40,739 nucleotides of DNA from Verrucomicrobiota bacterium (GTDB lineage: Bacteria; Verrucomicrobiota; Verrucomicrobiia; Limisphaerales; UBA1096). Each line of letters starts with the position of its first letter. Position 1 is the stretch's first letter. Below are positions 1-9,682 of the stretch, piece by piece. Under the pieces are notes generated by a model that searched no databases, was not told the DNA's origin, and saw nothing but the letters and a program-made list of their open reading frames with translations. A program made the position numbers and the translations under genes. Where the stretch lies: assembly GCA_030749225.1 (NCBI GenBank), contig JASMKO010000012.1, positions 1-40,739 of the forward strand, read 5' to 3'.

Positions 1-213
1 CCACCCCAAACCGCACCTCCCCCGGTGACGCCCCGTGGGCTTCGCCAAGCGCCAACCATGCAGTTATAGCCAAAAAAGTGTTCCGTAAAAAAACCATACA
101 AGCAGAAATTGAACTCCGGAAAAACTGCCAGCGCTTTCCCATAAAATCAAGTCCTGCTCATGGTCAATCTTCTTGGTTTTTTTGGCCATGTTGTTTATTC
201 ATTTCCGCCTGTG
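1..213. other. Left-edge stretch with no assignable gene
   Basis: The first 213 bases hold no recognisable gene. A minus-strand frame beginning near position 59 and running off the left edge is open but too short to identify. Bases 40-49 read CTTCGCCAAG, a one-mismatch relative of the palindromic repeat found further right. The stretch just before the first gene is AT-richer and probably holds its promoter, but no -35/-10 pair can be assigned with confidence. Confidence 0.4.
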
Positions 214-2592
214 ATGAAGTCACTCATTTTTGCGATCCTAGTTGTACCTTGTTGGGTTTGCCCGGTGATAGCAGATGATATTTCGCTTTCGATTCTAGAC
301 AAACCGGTAAGCGTGCACCGCGATGCGTATGGTATTCCCCATGTGTTCGCTGCGAACCGGCTTGACGGCGCGCGTGTGATTGGGTGGCTACACGGCTCCG
401 ATCGGCTTTGGCAGATGGATCTCCTACGACGCCAGGCTTCCGGCACGATGTCTGAGGTGTTCGGGCGCGACCGCCTAAAACATGACATCCTCATGCGACG
501 CCTTGGCCTGCGCCGGACATCCGCCAAATGGTGGGAATCGGGCCGAGTACCAAAACAATTTCGGGCGGAGTTGCAGGCCTACGCCGATGGAGTCAATGCC
601 CGCATGGTGCGGTTCAGGAAAAACGGTTGGCCCAACATCTTCAACGAACTCGGATATCAGCCTGAACCATGGTCGCCAGTGGACAGCATTGTGTTCACCA
701 AGTATATGGGCTGGGATCAGAGCGGCACAGATGCAGACCTTTGGTTCGGAATCGTCGTGGACAAACTTGGCGTCCGTGCAGCAGAAGAGTTGTGGCCACT
801 CGACCGACCCTACGAGATTCCAACTGTACGCCAGCAGTATGACCGCAAGACGTCGCCATCCACTGGATCTATGCATCCATTGTCAGAACACGGGAGCGCC
901 TTTGCCGCGGCAATGAAGTCGTTCGACGGTGTCGAGTGGCTGGGACGGGGAGCAGCGTTTGGCAGCAACAACTGGGCGGTTGATGGCACCAAAACGCGCT
1001 CAGGCAAACCGATACTTTGCAGCGACCCGCACCTCGGCTTCGACCTGCCCTCGCTGTGGTACGCCTGGCATCTTTCGGTCGACGGCTGGAACATTGCCGG
1101 TGCCGGTTTCCCCACTGCACCCTATATCGTCATAGGCCACAACGACCACCTTGGCTGGGGCATTACCAACATGCAGGCTGATGTCATGGATTATTTCATC
1201 GAGAAACCGCATCCGGACAACCCCCGGCTCTACCATCACCGGGGCGAGTGGAAGGAGTTCCGCCGCGTCGAGGAGACGATCCCCATCAAGGGTGAAGCTG
1301 CTCACCTTGAGTCGATCGAATACACCGTGCATGGGCCGATCATCAGCAGCAACGAAGGCTTGGTTGCCGCGCAGTGGACCGGCTTGGGTGAGACTCGCGA
1401 CGGACTCGCCATTTGGATGATGAACCGGGCCAGCAACCTCACAGAAGCATTGGCAGGGTTCGACCAAATCGTGATTCCCACTCTTAGTATGGCCTATGCA
1501 GATGTGGACGGTAACATCGCCATTCACGCCTGCGGCGCGATCCCGCTGCGGATGCGCGGCCAGGGCCGGATCCCGATGGACGGCGCCTCGGGTGAATTCG
1601 ACTGGCGCGGCTTCATCCCGCGCCACAGCCTTCCGTTGGCGGTGAACCCTCCGGAAAGTTATGTCGGCTCTGCCAACGGCCGCCCCGCCTCAATCGGCTA
1701 CCCACATCACCTCGGCTGGATGTGGGACTCCAGCTACCGCACGCGGCGTATGCACGAACTCCTGGCAAGGTGTGACGACATGACTGTCGAAAAGATGATT
1801 CCTTTGCAGAACGACGCTCACGACAAGGCGGCGGAACGCTTCCTGCCGACGCTGTTGGGCGCGGTGAAAAAAAACAAGCCACAGGACCCTTTCAAGCGTG
1901 AACTGCTGGCCGCTGTGGCATCGTGGGATTACCGGGCCAAGGGTGACTCTGCTGGGCCGCTAATCTGGCTGCGCTGGTTCCACCACTACCGGGCCGGCGT
2001 GTGGAACGATGAATGGCCCGCACGCGGTTTGCCAGAACGAGGTGGTTCGTGGGGATACACCAGCAACAACCGACGCCAACCGATGCTTGAGGTGCTCGAG
2101 TACATCACCCGCGAACACCCAAATTCAGAGTGGTTCGACGATCAGGCCACCGCCGGACGAGAAACCCGCGACGACATCATCGTGCATGCTTTTCACAAGG
2201 CCGCCGCCGAGTTGCAACAGCGCGCTGGTAACCGTCTCGATGCGCTGGCTTGGGAAAAGGTAAACAAACTTCACATCGGCTCCATCAGCGGCAATGCAGA
2301 CTGGGACCGGGGTAGTCATTCGGTGCCGGGCGACAGCTTCACGCTCAACCCAGGCAGCAGCGGTGGGCGCGTGGGTGGCGGCGCGTCGTGGCGCATGGTC
2401 GTCGATTTCGCAAATCCCTCCCGGAGCATCGGCGTTTACCCTGGCGGCCAAAGCGGCAACCCTGACAACCCGCACTATGCCGACCTGATACCGCTGTGGG
2501 CGCAGGGCAAATACGCCCCGCTGAACATGGTTGGACGGGAGGAGGCACTAAAGAAGCGGGGCGAGTTTAGGTCAACTCGATTTACACCATAA
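214..2592 (+). CDS. Secreted penicillin acylase family Ntn hydrolase
   Basis: This encodes a protein of about 792 residues of the penicillin amidase family (peptidase S45). These are periplasmic or secreted amidases that mature by autocatalysis into alpha and beta chains; natural substrates include N-acyl amino acids, acyl-homoserine lactones and beta-lactams. I chose ATG 214 over ATG 160 because it places a hydrophobic signal peptide (MKSLIFAILVV..., ending near VIADD) at the N-terminus. The alpha region carries the family's RDAYGIPHVFA and GWLHGSDRLWQMD blocks. The GSNNWAVDG motif places the nucleophile serine that starts the beta chain near residue 251 (codon at 964-966). Further family blocks are DPHLGFDLPSLWY and GHNDHLGWGITNMQADVMDYF. 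The C-terminal part has the usual PGGQSGNP...HYADLIPLWAQGKYAPL segment, so the gene looks full-length. It stands alone, convergent with the next gene 31 bp away. The substrate cannot be read from sequence. Confidence 0.93.
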   Translation: MKSLIFAILVVPCWVCPVIADDISLSILDKPVSVHRDAYGIPHVFAANRLDGARVIGWLHGSDRLWQMDLLRRQASGTMSEVFGRDRLKHDILMRRLGLRRTSAKWWESGRVPKQFRAELQAYADGVNARMVRFRKNGWPNIFNELGYQPEPWSPVDSIVFTKYMGWDQSGTDADLWFGIVVDKLGVRAAEELWPLDRPYEIPTVRQQYDRKTSPSTGSMHPLSEHGSAFAAAMKSFDGVEWLGRGAAFGSNNWAVDGTKTRSGKPILCSDPHLGFDLPSLWYAWHLSVDGWNIAGAGFPTAPYIVIGHNDHLGWGITNMQADVMDYFIEKPHPDNPRLYHHRGEWKEFRRVEETIPIKGEAAHLESIEYTVHGPIISSNEGLVAAQWTGLGETRDGLAIWMMNRASNLTEALAGFDQIVIPTLSMAYADVDGNIAIHACGAIPLRMRGQGRIPMDGASGEFDWRGFIPRHSLPLAVNPPESYVGSANGRPASIGYPHHLGWMWDSSYRTRRMHELLARCDDMTVEKMIPLQNDAHDKAAERFLPTLLGAVKKNKPQDPFKRELLAAVASWDYRAKGDSAGPLIWLRWFHHYRAGVWNDEWPARGLPERGGSWGYTSNNRRQPMLEVLEYITREHPNSEWFDDQATAGRETRDDIIVHAFHKAAAELQQRAGNRLDALAWEKVNKLHIGSISGNADWDRGSHSVPGDSFTLNPGSSGGRVGGGASWRMVVDFANPSRSIGVYPGGQSGNPDNPHYADLIPLWAQGKYAPLNMVGREEALKKRGEFRSTRFTP

Positions 2593-2623
2593 TTTTTCGT
2601 AACATCCTTCCGGCACCTATAAC

Positions 2624-3973
2624 TTAATAAAGTCGGACTACATGAACCTCAAATGGTTCATAGGCAATCACGAAAGATCTCTTGTCTTCTCCCAGTGAAA
2701 ACGCTGAACGATTCTCAAACATAGGTTCAGCTGATTTGAGCGCACTCGGAAAATGGAAATTACCAGTAATCACTGTGTTATCCATGTTGACTGTGAACAA
2801 CACATATCCCCCATCGCGGTGCGGCTTAAGCAATGTTCGCAAAGGATACTCCGTCACAGCGTCGCCGGTGTAGCTAACTGCATAACCCAAATTAACCGTC
2901 GGTGAGAGAATCTCGGCGGTCAATTCAAGTAGTTCGCTGTTAATCACTGCTATCGTTTTCCACAGTGCATTGGCGTTAATTGCCTGAATGGGCGTTGCCG
3001 AAGGGCGACCTGGTATTTTCTGTTGCTCGACAGGCGCAACCCCGAAGCGGGTGACATTACTATCCCATGCATAGTAAGTGACGCCAGTAGCTCCATGGAT
3101 GATTCCGGTATAGACCATTCCACGAAGTTGCATCGGAGTCGGGTAGCGAAAAGGAAAACGAACCGTCGGGGGATGATTTGCCTCAAAGGCGCCAACTATC
3201 AACCAAACCGGCTTGGCCTCCTGATTCACTTTAACGGCAAGAGTAGTGGCATCGGCAATCCCATTTTTCTCCGTACCGTAAGAGCCCAAATTCAACGACT
3301 TCGTCACCGGCCATATCACATAATTATCATGGCAACTGATGTCTCCCGCCTTGTGCCAATTGATCCAGTGTGTGCGACCGTTGCCGACCATCCACGACGC
3401 TGTGTTCACAAACACCGGCAAGTCGGGCAGCATTCCTTTCACCGCTTTGCGGTAATCCTTAAAACTCGCCAACTCCTTTTGTTGCCGCTCACTCTCAACC
3501 CCGAAGTTGATCAGCGGTTCATCCTGCCAAACAATACCCAAAAGGTTTGGTGAAAGCTTGATTCGCTCCAAACTTGCGCCCATCGGCCGCCGCATGATGA
3601 TCACTTGCAGGTTATGCTCCCTGGCTTGCTGAAGTTGTTTCTCCGAAGTGTAGCCACCCATAGCCCACGGCCAAACAGTATTGTACCCTGCCTCCACCAA
3701 ATGTTTCCAGCGATAGTCCACACCCTTATAAACTCGGGACTCGGGAACGCCCCAAGATCCGATCATAAAAAACGAACGCTTGGCATCGTATGCGGAAAGG
3801 CGCCTCCCGTTCTTGGTCGTGTGAGGAACCCCCTTCAAGTAAATCTTTTGAATCGCGGGATTGGTTTCAGCTGACAATATCAATCCGTGGCAAACAAAAA
3901 TCGGCAGCAGAACAATCAGCCACCTAAATCCTTTCAGATGTTGTTTGGAAGGCACTCGTCTAAGATCCGTCAC
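2624..3973 (-). CDS. Secreted TIM-barrel-like protein, possible glycoside hydrolase
   Basis: I do not recognise a specific family for this 449-residue protein. The N-terminus (a basic stretch, then LIVLLPIFVCHGLILSA) looks like a signal peptide, so export is likely. The central part reads like a (beta/alpha)8 glycosidase: AGYNTVWPW, NLQVIIMRRP and GIVWQDEP at about residues 147-153, where a DEP or NEP triplet often carries the acid/base carboxylate of GH-A clan enzymes, then MVYTGIIHGATGVTYYAWDS. The last roughly 90 residues resemble a beta-sandwich (GYVLFTVNMDN, EPFEVHVV). The start is GTG at 3973, directly abutting the stop of the upstream lactate permease gene at 3974, so the two are probably co-transcribed. 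A GTG seven codons in is an alternative start. The glycosidase assignment is inference from motif style; a catalytically inactive relative is possible. Confidence 0.6.
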   Translation of the reverse strand: MTDLRRVPSKQHLKGFRWLIVLLPIFVCHGLILSAETNPAIQKIYLKGVPHTTKNGRRLSAYDAKRSFFMIGSWGVPESRVYKGVDYRWKHLVEAGYNTVWPWAMGGYTSEKQLQQAREHNLQVIIMRRPMGASLERIKLSPNLLGIVWQDEPLINFGVESERQQKELASFKDYRKAVKGMLPDLPVFVNTASWMVGNGRTHWINWHKAGDISCHDNYVIWPVTKSLNLGSYGTEKNGIADATTLAVKVNQEAKPVWLIVGAFEANHPPTVRFPFRYPTPMQLRGMVYTGIIHGATGVTYYAWDSNVTRFGVAPVEQQKIPGRPSATPIQAINANALWKTIAVINSELLELTAEILSPTVNLGYAVSYTGDAVTEYPLRTLLKPHRDGGYVLFTVNMDNTVITGNFHFPSALKSAEPMFENRSAFSLGEDKRSFVIAYEPFEVHVVRLY

Positions 3974-5668
3974 CTACCCGCCCGGGGCAAGCAGACCAAG
4001 CTTGAGAAACACAAATCCAATCGCCCCGGCGGCGAGAGCGTAATACGCGAAGACAAGCAGCGTCTTGCGAATGACATCCCCCTCCCTGCCGGTCAGGCCG
4101 ACCACCGCGGAGGCAGCCACCACGTTGTGCACACAGATGACATTGCCCGCCGCGCCACCGACCGCCTGCAGCGCCACCATCCACGTCGCATCGACACCGA
4201 TCTTGACACCGACCTCAAACTGGAACAGCGAGAACATCATGTTGCTGATCGTATTGCTCCCCGCCACGAACGCGCCGAAACCGCCGACCACCGGGGCCAG
4301 CATCGGATACGCTCCGCCGGTCAGCGTGGCCACGCCGTTGGCCAGAGCGATCGGCATTTTTTCGAAGCCGGCCAAGCCATCACCGGTGTTCAAAAACACC
4401 TGCACCATCGGCACGGTAAAAACCAGTGCGACCGATACCTTGGCGGTTGTCTTGAGCGACTCGCACCAAGCCGTACTCACGCCAGCGCCATTCATGCGGT
4501 GCAGTACAACGGCAATCAGCGACACGACGATGAACACCGTCCCGGGCACATAAAGAGGTGTCTCATCTACAAAGATTCCGGTGCCAAAAACGTCCCACTT
4601 AATTTGGGCAGAACGAAGCCACGCCTTGAGCGGCAACGCCTCGAGCCGTGTCAGCACCAGCAAACCCGCCAAAAGCAAATACGGCAACCAGGCAGTAAAC
4701 ACGCCGACCTTGTACGTCTCACCAGCTTGGCCTGATTTCAAGTCAATCTCCACCTCCCCCGTCCAGTCAGCCTCCCACTCGGCGCGCGGCGGGAAGTCCC
4801 ACGGCTCGCCTTTGGGCACCAGCCAGCCTCGTTTGGCTACCGGCACGACAATTGTCAAGCCGATCAACGCACCGAGCAGCGACGGAAACTCCGGCCCGAA
4901 AAACTTGGCCACGAGCACATACGGGACCGTCAGTGCAAACGAGGCAAACAACGCGAACGGCCAAACCGCCAGCCCTTCGCGAGCCGATCTGTTCTTGCCG
5001 AAGAACCGCGTCATAAAAACCACAAGCAGCAGCGGGATCATCGTGCCGACAATCGCATGCAACAAGGCGACCTTGACTCCCACAAAGCCATGGAAAGTTA
5101 AGCTATCCCATGGGGCGTATCCCCATTTGTCAATCGCAGCGAGCACATTGTCGTGATCTTTCAAGCCATCATTTACACCAACGAGAATGGGTGTGCCCAC
5201 CGCGCCGAATGACACCGGTGTGCTTTGGATGATCATCCCGGCCACCACGCCGGCCATCGCCGGGAAACCAAGCCCGACCATCAACGGCACCGTGACCGCC
5301 GCCGGTGCCCCGAAACCGGACGCCCCCTCGATGAACGCCCCAAACAGCCAAGCGATGATGATTACCTGTACGCGTCGATCGGCTGAGATATTGGTGAAGC
5401 CGTTCCGGATCACTGCAAGCGCCCCGCTATGCTTGAGCGTGTTCAGCAACAGGATCGCACCGAAGATGATGAACAACAACCGAAGTGTCAGTGAAAGCCC
5501 CTTGATCGACGCCGCAGCCACCTGCACGCCCGGCACCTGCCAGACAAACAACGCCAGCCCGGCCGCCACGAGATACGAAACCGGCATCGCCCGGCTCGCC
5601 GGCAAACGGAACCCCACCAGCAGAACGACAACGACTAGGATCGGGAGAAAGGCAAGGAATGCAGTCAT
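3974..5668 (-). CDS. lldP: L-lactate permease (LctP/LldP family)
   Basis: This encodes a 564-residue inner-membrane transporter of the lactate permease family, which imports L-lactate, D-lactate or glycolate with protons. The protein is built almost wholly of hydrophobic segments. It contains the family block [19 protein letters not shown] (about residues 113-130) and a second conserved region [25 protein letters not shown] near the C-terminus. Length matches the usual 530-570 residues. The ATG at 5668 is the natural start. The neighbours are a divergent nuoA 95 bp upstream and a secreted hydrolase-like gene directly downstream. No lactate dehydrogenase genes are adjacent, but a lactate racemase-like gene lies at the right edge of the window. 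Confidence 0.92.
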   Translation of the reverse strand: MTAFLAFLPILVVVVLLVGFRLPASRAMPVSYLVAAGLALFVWQVPGVQVAAASIKGLSLTLRLLFIIFGAILLLNTLKHSGALAVIRNGFTNISADRRVQVIIIAWLFGAFIEGASGFGAPAAVTVPLMVGLGFPAMAGVVAGMIIQSTPVSFGAVGTPILVGVNDGLKDHDNVLAAIDKWGYAPWDSLTFHGFVGVKVALLHAIVGTMIPLLLVVFMTRFFGKNRSAREGLAVWPFALFASFALTVPYVLVAKFFGPEFPSLLGALIGLTIVVPVAKRGWLVPKGEPWDFPPRAEWEADWTGEVEIDLKSGQAGETYKVGVFTAWLPYLLLAGLLVLTRLEALPLKAWLRSAQIKWDVFGTGIFVDETPLYVPGTVFIVVSLIAVVLHRMNGAGVSTAWCESLKTTAKVSVALVFTVPMVQVFLNTGDGLAGFEKMPIALANGVATLTGGAYPMLAPVVGGFGAFVAGSNTISNMMFSLFQFEVGVKIGVDATWMVALQAVGGAAGNVICVHNVVAASAVVGLTGREGDVIRKTLLVFAYYALAAGAIGFVFLKLGLLAPGG

Positions 5669-5763
5669 GGATCAATCGGTCGCCCCACTCTACCGTCAGC
5701 CGAGCGCTTGACCAAGCTGGGTTTGACCTTGCGCCACCCGTAGGTCGACCTTAGATTTCGCGC
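5669..5763. promoter_or_regulatory. Divergent intergenic region lldP / nuoA
   Basis: These 95 bp separate two divergent genes and so must hold both promoters, unless transcription starts inside the neighbouring genes. No convincing -35/-10 pair was found. Bases 5707-5716 read CTTGACCAAG, one mismatch from the repeat core CTTGGCCAAG. Confidence 0.4.
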
Positions 5764-6198
5764 ATGATATTGGCCGAAGCCGCCACCGATCCGCGTGCTG
5801 AATACCTGGGCGTTCTTTTTCTCACGCTGGTGGTGATCGCCTTTGCAGTCGGCAGCATGTTCGCATCGAAACTGGCCGGTTGGTATTTTGGCGCACGGAA
5901 AGCCAAAGCGCTTGGCCGCCACACCGCGACCAAGGACACCCCGTACGAGTGCGGCATGTTGCCGGTGGGTGACGGCAGTTCGCGCATGTCGGTCAAGTTC
6001 TACCTCGTGGCAATGCTGTTCATCTTGTTCGACATCGAGGTGGTGTTCCTCTACCCGTGGGCGGTGGTGTACAAGGAGATGTTGGGCAATCCCGCCACGG
6101 CGAACGTGATCTTTGGCACGATGGTTTCCTTCCTCAGCATTTTGTTCGTCGGCTACATTTACGCCATCAAAAAGAATGCCTTTGACTGGAAAAGCTGA
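5764..6198 (+). CDS. nuoA: NADH-quinone oxidoreductase subunit A
   Basis: This encodes a 144-residue NuoA, a small three-helix membrane subunit of respiratory complex I that sits next to NuoH and NuoJ at the quinone channel. The recognisable blocks are YECGM(L)PVG (about residues 60-67), RMSVKFYLVAMLFILFDIEVVFLYPWAV (about 74-101), which contains the conserved FDxExVFLYPWA signature, and a C-terminal hydrophobic segment. The N-terminus begins with a short polar stretch and a first membrane helix (YLGVLFLTLVVIAFAVGSMF). Length is typical. It is not followed by nuoB, C and D; the next gene, 36 bp on, encodes a sugar-phosphate mutase. The complex I operon is therefore split, or this is an extra copy. 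Confidence 0.93.
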   Translation: MILAEAATDPRAEYLGVLFLTLVVIAFAVGSMFASKLAGWYFGARKAKALGRHTATKDTPYECGMLPVGDGSSRMSVKFYLVAMLFILFDIEVVFLYPWAVVYKEMLGNPATANVIFGTMVSFLSILFVGYIYAIKKNAFDWKS

Positions 6199-6234
6199 CC
6201 ACTAACGGCGCCTGACCAAACTCTTTTTCAAGCC

Positions 6235-7674
6235 GTGAAATCCCCGATCCATTTTGGCACCTCCGGCTGGCGCGGGCTAATCGCACGCGACTTTACATTT
6301 GAAAACCTCCGCTTGGCTGCCCAAGGACTCGCCCTCACGCTCAAGACAGAGTTACGCCGCAAACGATCCCCCATCCACGGCAAACGCCCGCTGGTCGTCA
6401 TCGGCCACGACACGAGGTTTTTGGGACGCGATTTCGCTCTGGCTACGTCGGAAATCTTGCAGCAAGCTGGTCTCGATCCGCTGTTGACAAATCGTGATGC
6501 GCCGACACCTGTCATTGCGTTTAGTATCCGCCATAAGAAAGCTATTGGCGGCATCAACATCACAGCCAGCCACAATCCTTTTGGCTACTCAGGTTTCAAG
6601 TTCTCGATGCCCAATGGTGCCGGTGCCCCACCTGAGTTAACCCACAAAATCGAAGCACACGCTGACAAACTTTTAGCCAAGGGCTGGCAGCCGAAAACCT
6701 CTGTCATCGGCACCTTTGACTGCCAGGAGTTCGACCCTGCCCCGGTGTACCTCAATCACATTCGCAGACTGATCGACCTGCGAACCATCGGCAAAGCCAA
6801 GCTGCGAATCGCAGTCGAGTTGATGCACGGCACTGGACGCGGCTACCTCGACACACTTCTCGAGGAAGCCGGCGCTAAAGTCACCCGTTTCCATGAAAAC
6901 CTGAACCCGCTTTTCGGCGGCGGAGCTCCCGAGCCGAACGAAGCTGGAATGGCCGAAGCAGCCCAACTTGTGCGCAAAGGCCAAGCTGACCTTGCGCTTG
7001 GCCTCGATGGCGACGCCGACCGCTTCGGTATCGTGGACAAGGACGGCACCTGGCTCACCCCGAACCAGGTGCTCGCGCTGGCGCTTTATCACCTCCGGAA
7101 AAATCGCGGCATCAAAGGCGCAGTGGTCCGCACCGTGCCGACGAGTCACCAGGTTGATGCGGTGGCAGAATTGCTCGGGGTGAAAGTTCATGAGACACCT
7201 GTCGGCTTCAAACACATCGGGGCGCTGATGGAGAGTGAGCCGATCATCGTCGGCGGCGAAGAATCGGGCGGCCTAAGTATGCGTGGCCACATCCCGGAGA
7301 AGGATGGCGTGCTCGCCTGCTTGCTGATGGCCGAGCTGGTCGCGATGGAGGGCAAGCCGCTGGGTCGAATCCTGCACGACCTCGGGAAGCAAACCGGCGA
7401 GTTCCATACCGACCGCATCAACATCGCCGTGCCGCCCAACGATAAGGCAGCTATCCTGAAAAAACTCGGCGGCGGTTTTGACAAGATCGGTCGGTTCGCC
7501 GTGCAGCAGTTCATCACCACCGACGGCTTCAAGTTCCTGCTGCCGAAGGGCGAATGGGTGGCGTTCCGCGCGAGCGGCACTGAGCCGCTAATCCGCTGTT
7601 ACCTCGAGGCCAAGAGCGCGACGCACCTGAAACAACTCAAATCGTCCTGCCTCAAAATCCTCGCAGGCAAATAA
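6235..7674 (+). CDS. Phosphoglucomutase / phosphomannomutase
   Basis: This encodes a 479-residue alpha-D-phosphohexomutase that interconverts hexose 1- and 6-phosphates in the cytoplasm. All four domain signatures are visible: N-terminal FGTSGWRGLIARDF, the phosphoserine loop TASHNPFGYSGFK with catalytic Ser near residue 112, the metal loop GLDGDADRFG with Asp 258, 260 and 262, the sugar-binding loop GGEESGGLSMRGHIPEKDG, and the C-terminal phosphate-binding RASGTEPLIRCYLEA. The start is GTG at 6235, giving the usual distance to the FGTSG motif. Whether glucose, mannose or glucosamine phosphate is preferred cannot be settled from motifs; the GEESGG loop fits a PGM/PMM. The next gene begins 3 bp after the stop, so the two are likely co-transcribed. 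Confidence 0.93.
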   Translation: MKSPIHFGTSGWRGLIARDFTFENLRLAAQGLALTLKTELRRKRSPIHGKRPLVVIGHDTRFLGRDFALATSEILQQAGLDPLLTNRDAPTPVIAFSIRHKKAIGGINITASHNPFGYSGFKFSMPNGAGAPPELTHKIEAHADKLLAKGWQPKTSVIGTFDCQEFDPAPVYLNHIRRLIDLRTIGKAKLRIAVELMHGTGRGYLDTLLEEAGAKVTRFHENLNPLFGGGAPEPNEAGMAEAAQLVRKGQADLALGLDGDADRFGIVDKDGTWLTPNQVLALALYHLRKNRGIKGAVVRTVPTSHQVDAVAELLGVKVHETPVGFKHIGALMESEPIIVGGEESGGLSMRGHIPEKDGVLACLLMAELVAMEGKPLGRILHDLGKQTGEFHTDRINIAVPPNDKAAILKKLGGGFDKIGRFAVQQFITTDGFKFLLPKGEWVAFRASGTEPLIRCYLEAKSATHLKQLKSSCLKILAGK

Positions 7675-7677
7675 GCC

Positions 7678-9081
7678 ATGCACACCTCCGCCGAGCCGCT
7701 GACGGTTGCCAAGGTGCTCCAACTGACATCCGATTGGCTTTGGGGGATGCCTCTGCTGGTTTTGCTCATCGGCGGGGGGCTGTTCTTCACCGTTTACTCG
7801 CGCTTCGTCCCGTTCCTATATCTACGCCACAGCATTCAGATTCTGCGGGGCAAGTTCAGCGACCCCAACGACCCCGGCGAGATCAACCACTTTCAGGCGC
7901 TCTGCAGCGCCCTGTCCGGCACGGTCGGCATGGGCAATATTGGCGGCGTCGCGGTGGCGGTAACCACCGGCGGACCCGGCGCGATGTTTTGGATGTGGGT
8001 CTGCGCGTTGGTCGGCATGGCGACCAAGTTTTTCACTTGCACCCTCGCCGTCATGTACCGTGGTAGGGATCATGCCGGCCAGGTGCAGGGGGGGCCGATG
8101 TATTTCATTGTCGAGGGACTCGGGGCGAAGTGGAAACCGCTCGCGATGGCGTTTTGTTTCTTTGGAGTGTTCGGCTGTCTGCCGTTGTTTTCATCCAATC
8201 AACTCTCTGCCTTTGTTACCGAAATGTTTTTCAAGCCGAATGAATGGTTTCTCGGCGAGGATAAAAACGTCACTGCGCTTGGTCAAGGGCTGTTCGGCGT
8301 GCTGATGGCCATTTGCGTTGGAGCTGTGATCCTTGGCGGCATCAAGCGCATCGGGAAAGTCGCCGCCCGCCTGGTCCCATTCATGGTGCTGCTCTACGCC
8401 GGGTGCGCGGTGGCGATCCTTTTCACGCACACCGCCCAGGTACCGGGAGCGATCGCGCTGATTTTCAGTGACGCCTTCACTGGCGAGGCGGTCGCCGGGG
8501 GTGTGCTTGGGGCAGTGATCTCGACCGGCGTGCGTCGCGCAGCCTTCTCGAACGAGGCCGGCATGGGCACCGAGGCAATGGCGCACGGCGCGGCCAAGAC
8601 GCGCGAACCGATCCGCGAGGGGCTTGTCGCCATGCTTGGCCCAATGATCGACACACTAATCGTATGCACCATCACCGGGCTGATCATCCTCAGCACCGGC
8701 GTTTACGAAAGCACCGGCGACAACCCGGACGGCGTGCTGCTCACAGCCGAGGCGTTCACGAAAGGCATCCCGGTCGCGGGCACCTACCTGCTGCTGGTTT
8801 GCGTACTGTGCTTTAGCTTCTCATCGATGATCGGCTTCTCCTACTATGTAACCAAATGCGGGATGTTCCTGTTCGGACCAAGCGCGCGCATCCCTATGAT
8901 CCTGTTTTATCTCTTAGGCATCATCGTCTCGGCGATTGTCAAACTGGATGACTTGATCAACTTCCTCGACATCATGTTCGGCATGATGGCGGTGCCGACC
9001 ATGCTCTCCACCCTGCTGCTCTCGCCGAGGGTGATGGCCAAGGCGCGTGAATACTTCGCTGCGCTTGGCCAATCGAAATAG
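7678..9081 (+). CDS. Alanine/glycine:cation symporter (AGCS family)
   Basis: This encodes a 467-residue inner-membrane symporter of the sodium/alanine (AGCS, AlsT/DagA) family, which takes up alanine or glycine with Na+ or H+. The N-terminal region carries the family block ALSGTVGMGNIGGVAVAVTTGGPGAMFWMW (about residues 78-107), followed by MATKFFTCTLAVMYR and the QGGPMYF motif. The RRAAFSNEAGMGTEAMAHGAAKT block in the second half is also diagnostic. Around ten hydrophobic segments are visible and length is normal. The start ATG lies 3 bp after the phosphohexomutase stop. The last codons (LGQSK) overlap an imperfect copy of the palindromic repeat at 9064-9073. Confidence 0.93.
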   Translation: MHTSAEPLTVAKVLQLTSDWLWGMPLLVLLIGGGLFFTVYSRFVPFLYLRHSIQILRGKFSDPNDPGEINHFQALCSALSGTVGMGNIGGVAVAVTTGGPGAMFWMWVCALVGMATKFFTCTLAVMYRGRDHAGQVQGGPMYFIVEGLGAKWKPLAMAFCFFGVFGCLPLFSSNQLSAFVTEMFFKPNEWFLGEDKNVTALGQGLFGVLMAICVGAVILGGIKRIGKVAARLVPFMVLLYAGCAVAILFTHTAQVPGAIALIFSDAFTGEAVAGGVLGAVISTGVRRAAFSNEAGMGTEAMAHGAAKTREPIREGLVAMLGPMIDTLIVCTITGLIILSTGVYESTGDNPDGVLLTAEAFTKGIPVAGTYLLLVCVLCFSFSSMIGFSYYVTKCGMFLFGPSARIPMILFYLLGIIVSAIVKLDDLINFLDIMFGMMAVPTMLSTLLLSPRVMAKAREYFAALGQSK

Positions 9082-9124
9082 CGTTTGAAATACCGACGCC
9101 AGCCCACTACATTAGGCGCGATTT

Positions 9125-9682
9125 ATGAGCACAACTACTGCTGGAATCCCTTGGTATATCTGGGCATTGATGACGGTGATCTGCTGGGGCACGTACGGCG
9201 TGTGCATGCACACCGGCTCCGAAAATATGTCCCAAAATATGGAGAGCAAAGAGCACGGCCGCATCATGGCATTTCTGTGGGTCGGCTTGGCTTACTTTCT
9301 CACAGCCGTCATCGCGCCGATCATCATTCTGAAACTTAAGGGCGGCCCAGTTGAATTTTGGGCCTACCCTACCAAGGGCTGGCAGTGGTCGCTCATCGCC
9401 GGGACGCTGGGGGCCATCGGTGCTCTGGGTGTGCTTTTGGCATTCGGAGCTGCACCACCAAATCAGACCGGCGCCTACGTACCCGTAATCATGTCGATCA
9501 TCTTCGCCGGGGCACCGATCGTAAACGCCGTCGTGAACACCACGAAGAACAACGTCTGGGCCAACGTACAGTGGCCGTTCGTACTCGGCATCCTGCTTGC
9601 GGCGCTCGGCGGCTACCTTGTCACCAAGTACGCGCCCAAGCCGGGCCCGCCCGCCGAGACCAAGGCGACCCAGACGCCATAA
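9125..9682 (+). CDS. Small multi-pass membrane protein, DMT/EamA-like
   Basis: This encodes a 185-residue hydrophobic protein with about five predicted membrane helices. They start near IPWYIWALMTVICWGTYG, then MAFLWVGLAYFLTAVIAPIII, WSLIAGTLGAIGALGVLLAFGAA, VPVIMSIIFAGAPIVNAVV and FVLGILLAALGGYLVTKYAP. The opening W-GTYG motif and the AG-PIVNA helix recall half-size drug/metabolite transporters, but the family cannot be fixed by eye. The C-terminal tail is short, Pro-rich and hydrophilic. Its TAA stop overlaps the ATG of the following PaaK-like gene by one base (TAATG at 9680-9684), so translational coupling is likely and a transport role linked to the ligase is possible. Confidence 0.75.
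   Translation: MSTTTAGIPWYIWALMTVICWGTYGVCMHTGSENMSQNMESKEHGRIMAFLWVGLAYFLTAVIAPIIILKLKGGPVEFWAYPTKGWQWSLIAGTLGAIGALGVLLAFGAAPPNQTGAYVPVIMSIIFAGAPIVNAVVNTTKNNVWANVQWPFVLGILLAALGGYLVTKYAPKPGPPAETKATQTP

Noticed and set aside
3887..4735. 282-residue plus-strand open frame opposite the lactate permease
   Set aside because: Its histidine/arginine-rich composition is that of the reverse complement of hydrophobic membrane codons; not a gene.
9358..9681. Longer form of the PaaK-like protein starting at 9358
   Set aside because: The extra residues read through the membrane-protein gene out of frame; ATG 9682 gives normal family length and a TAATG junction.
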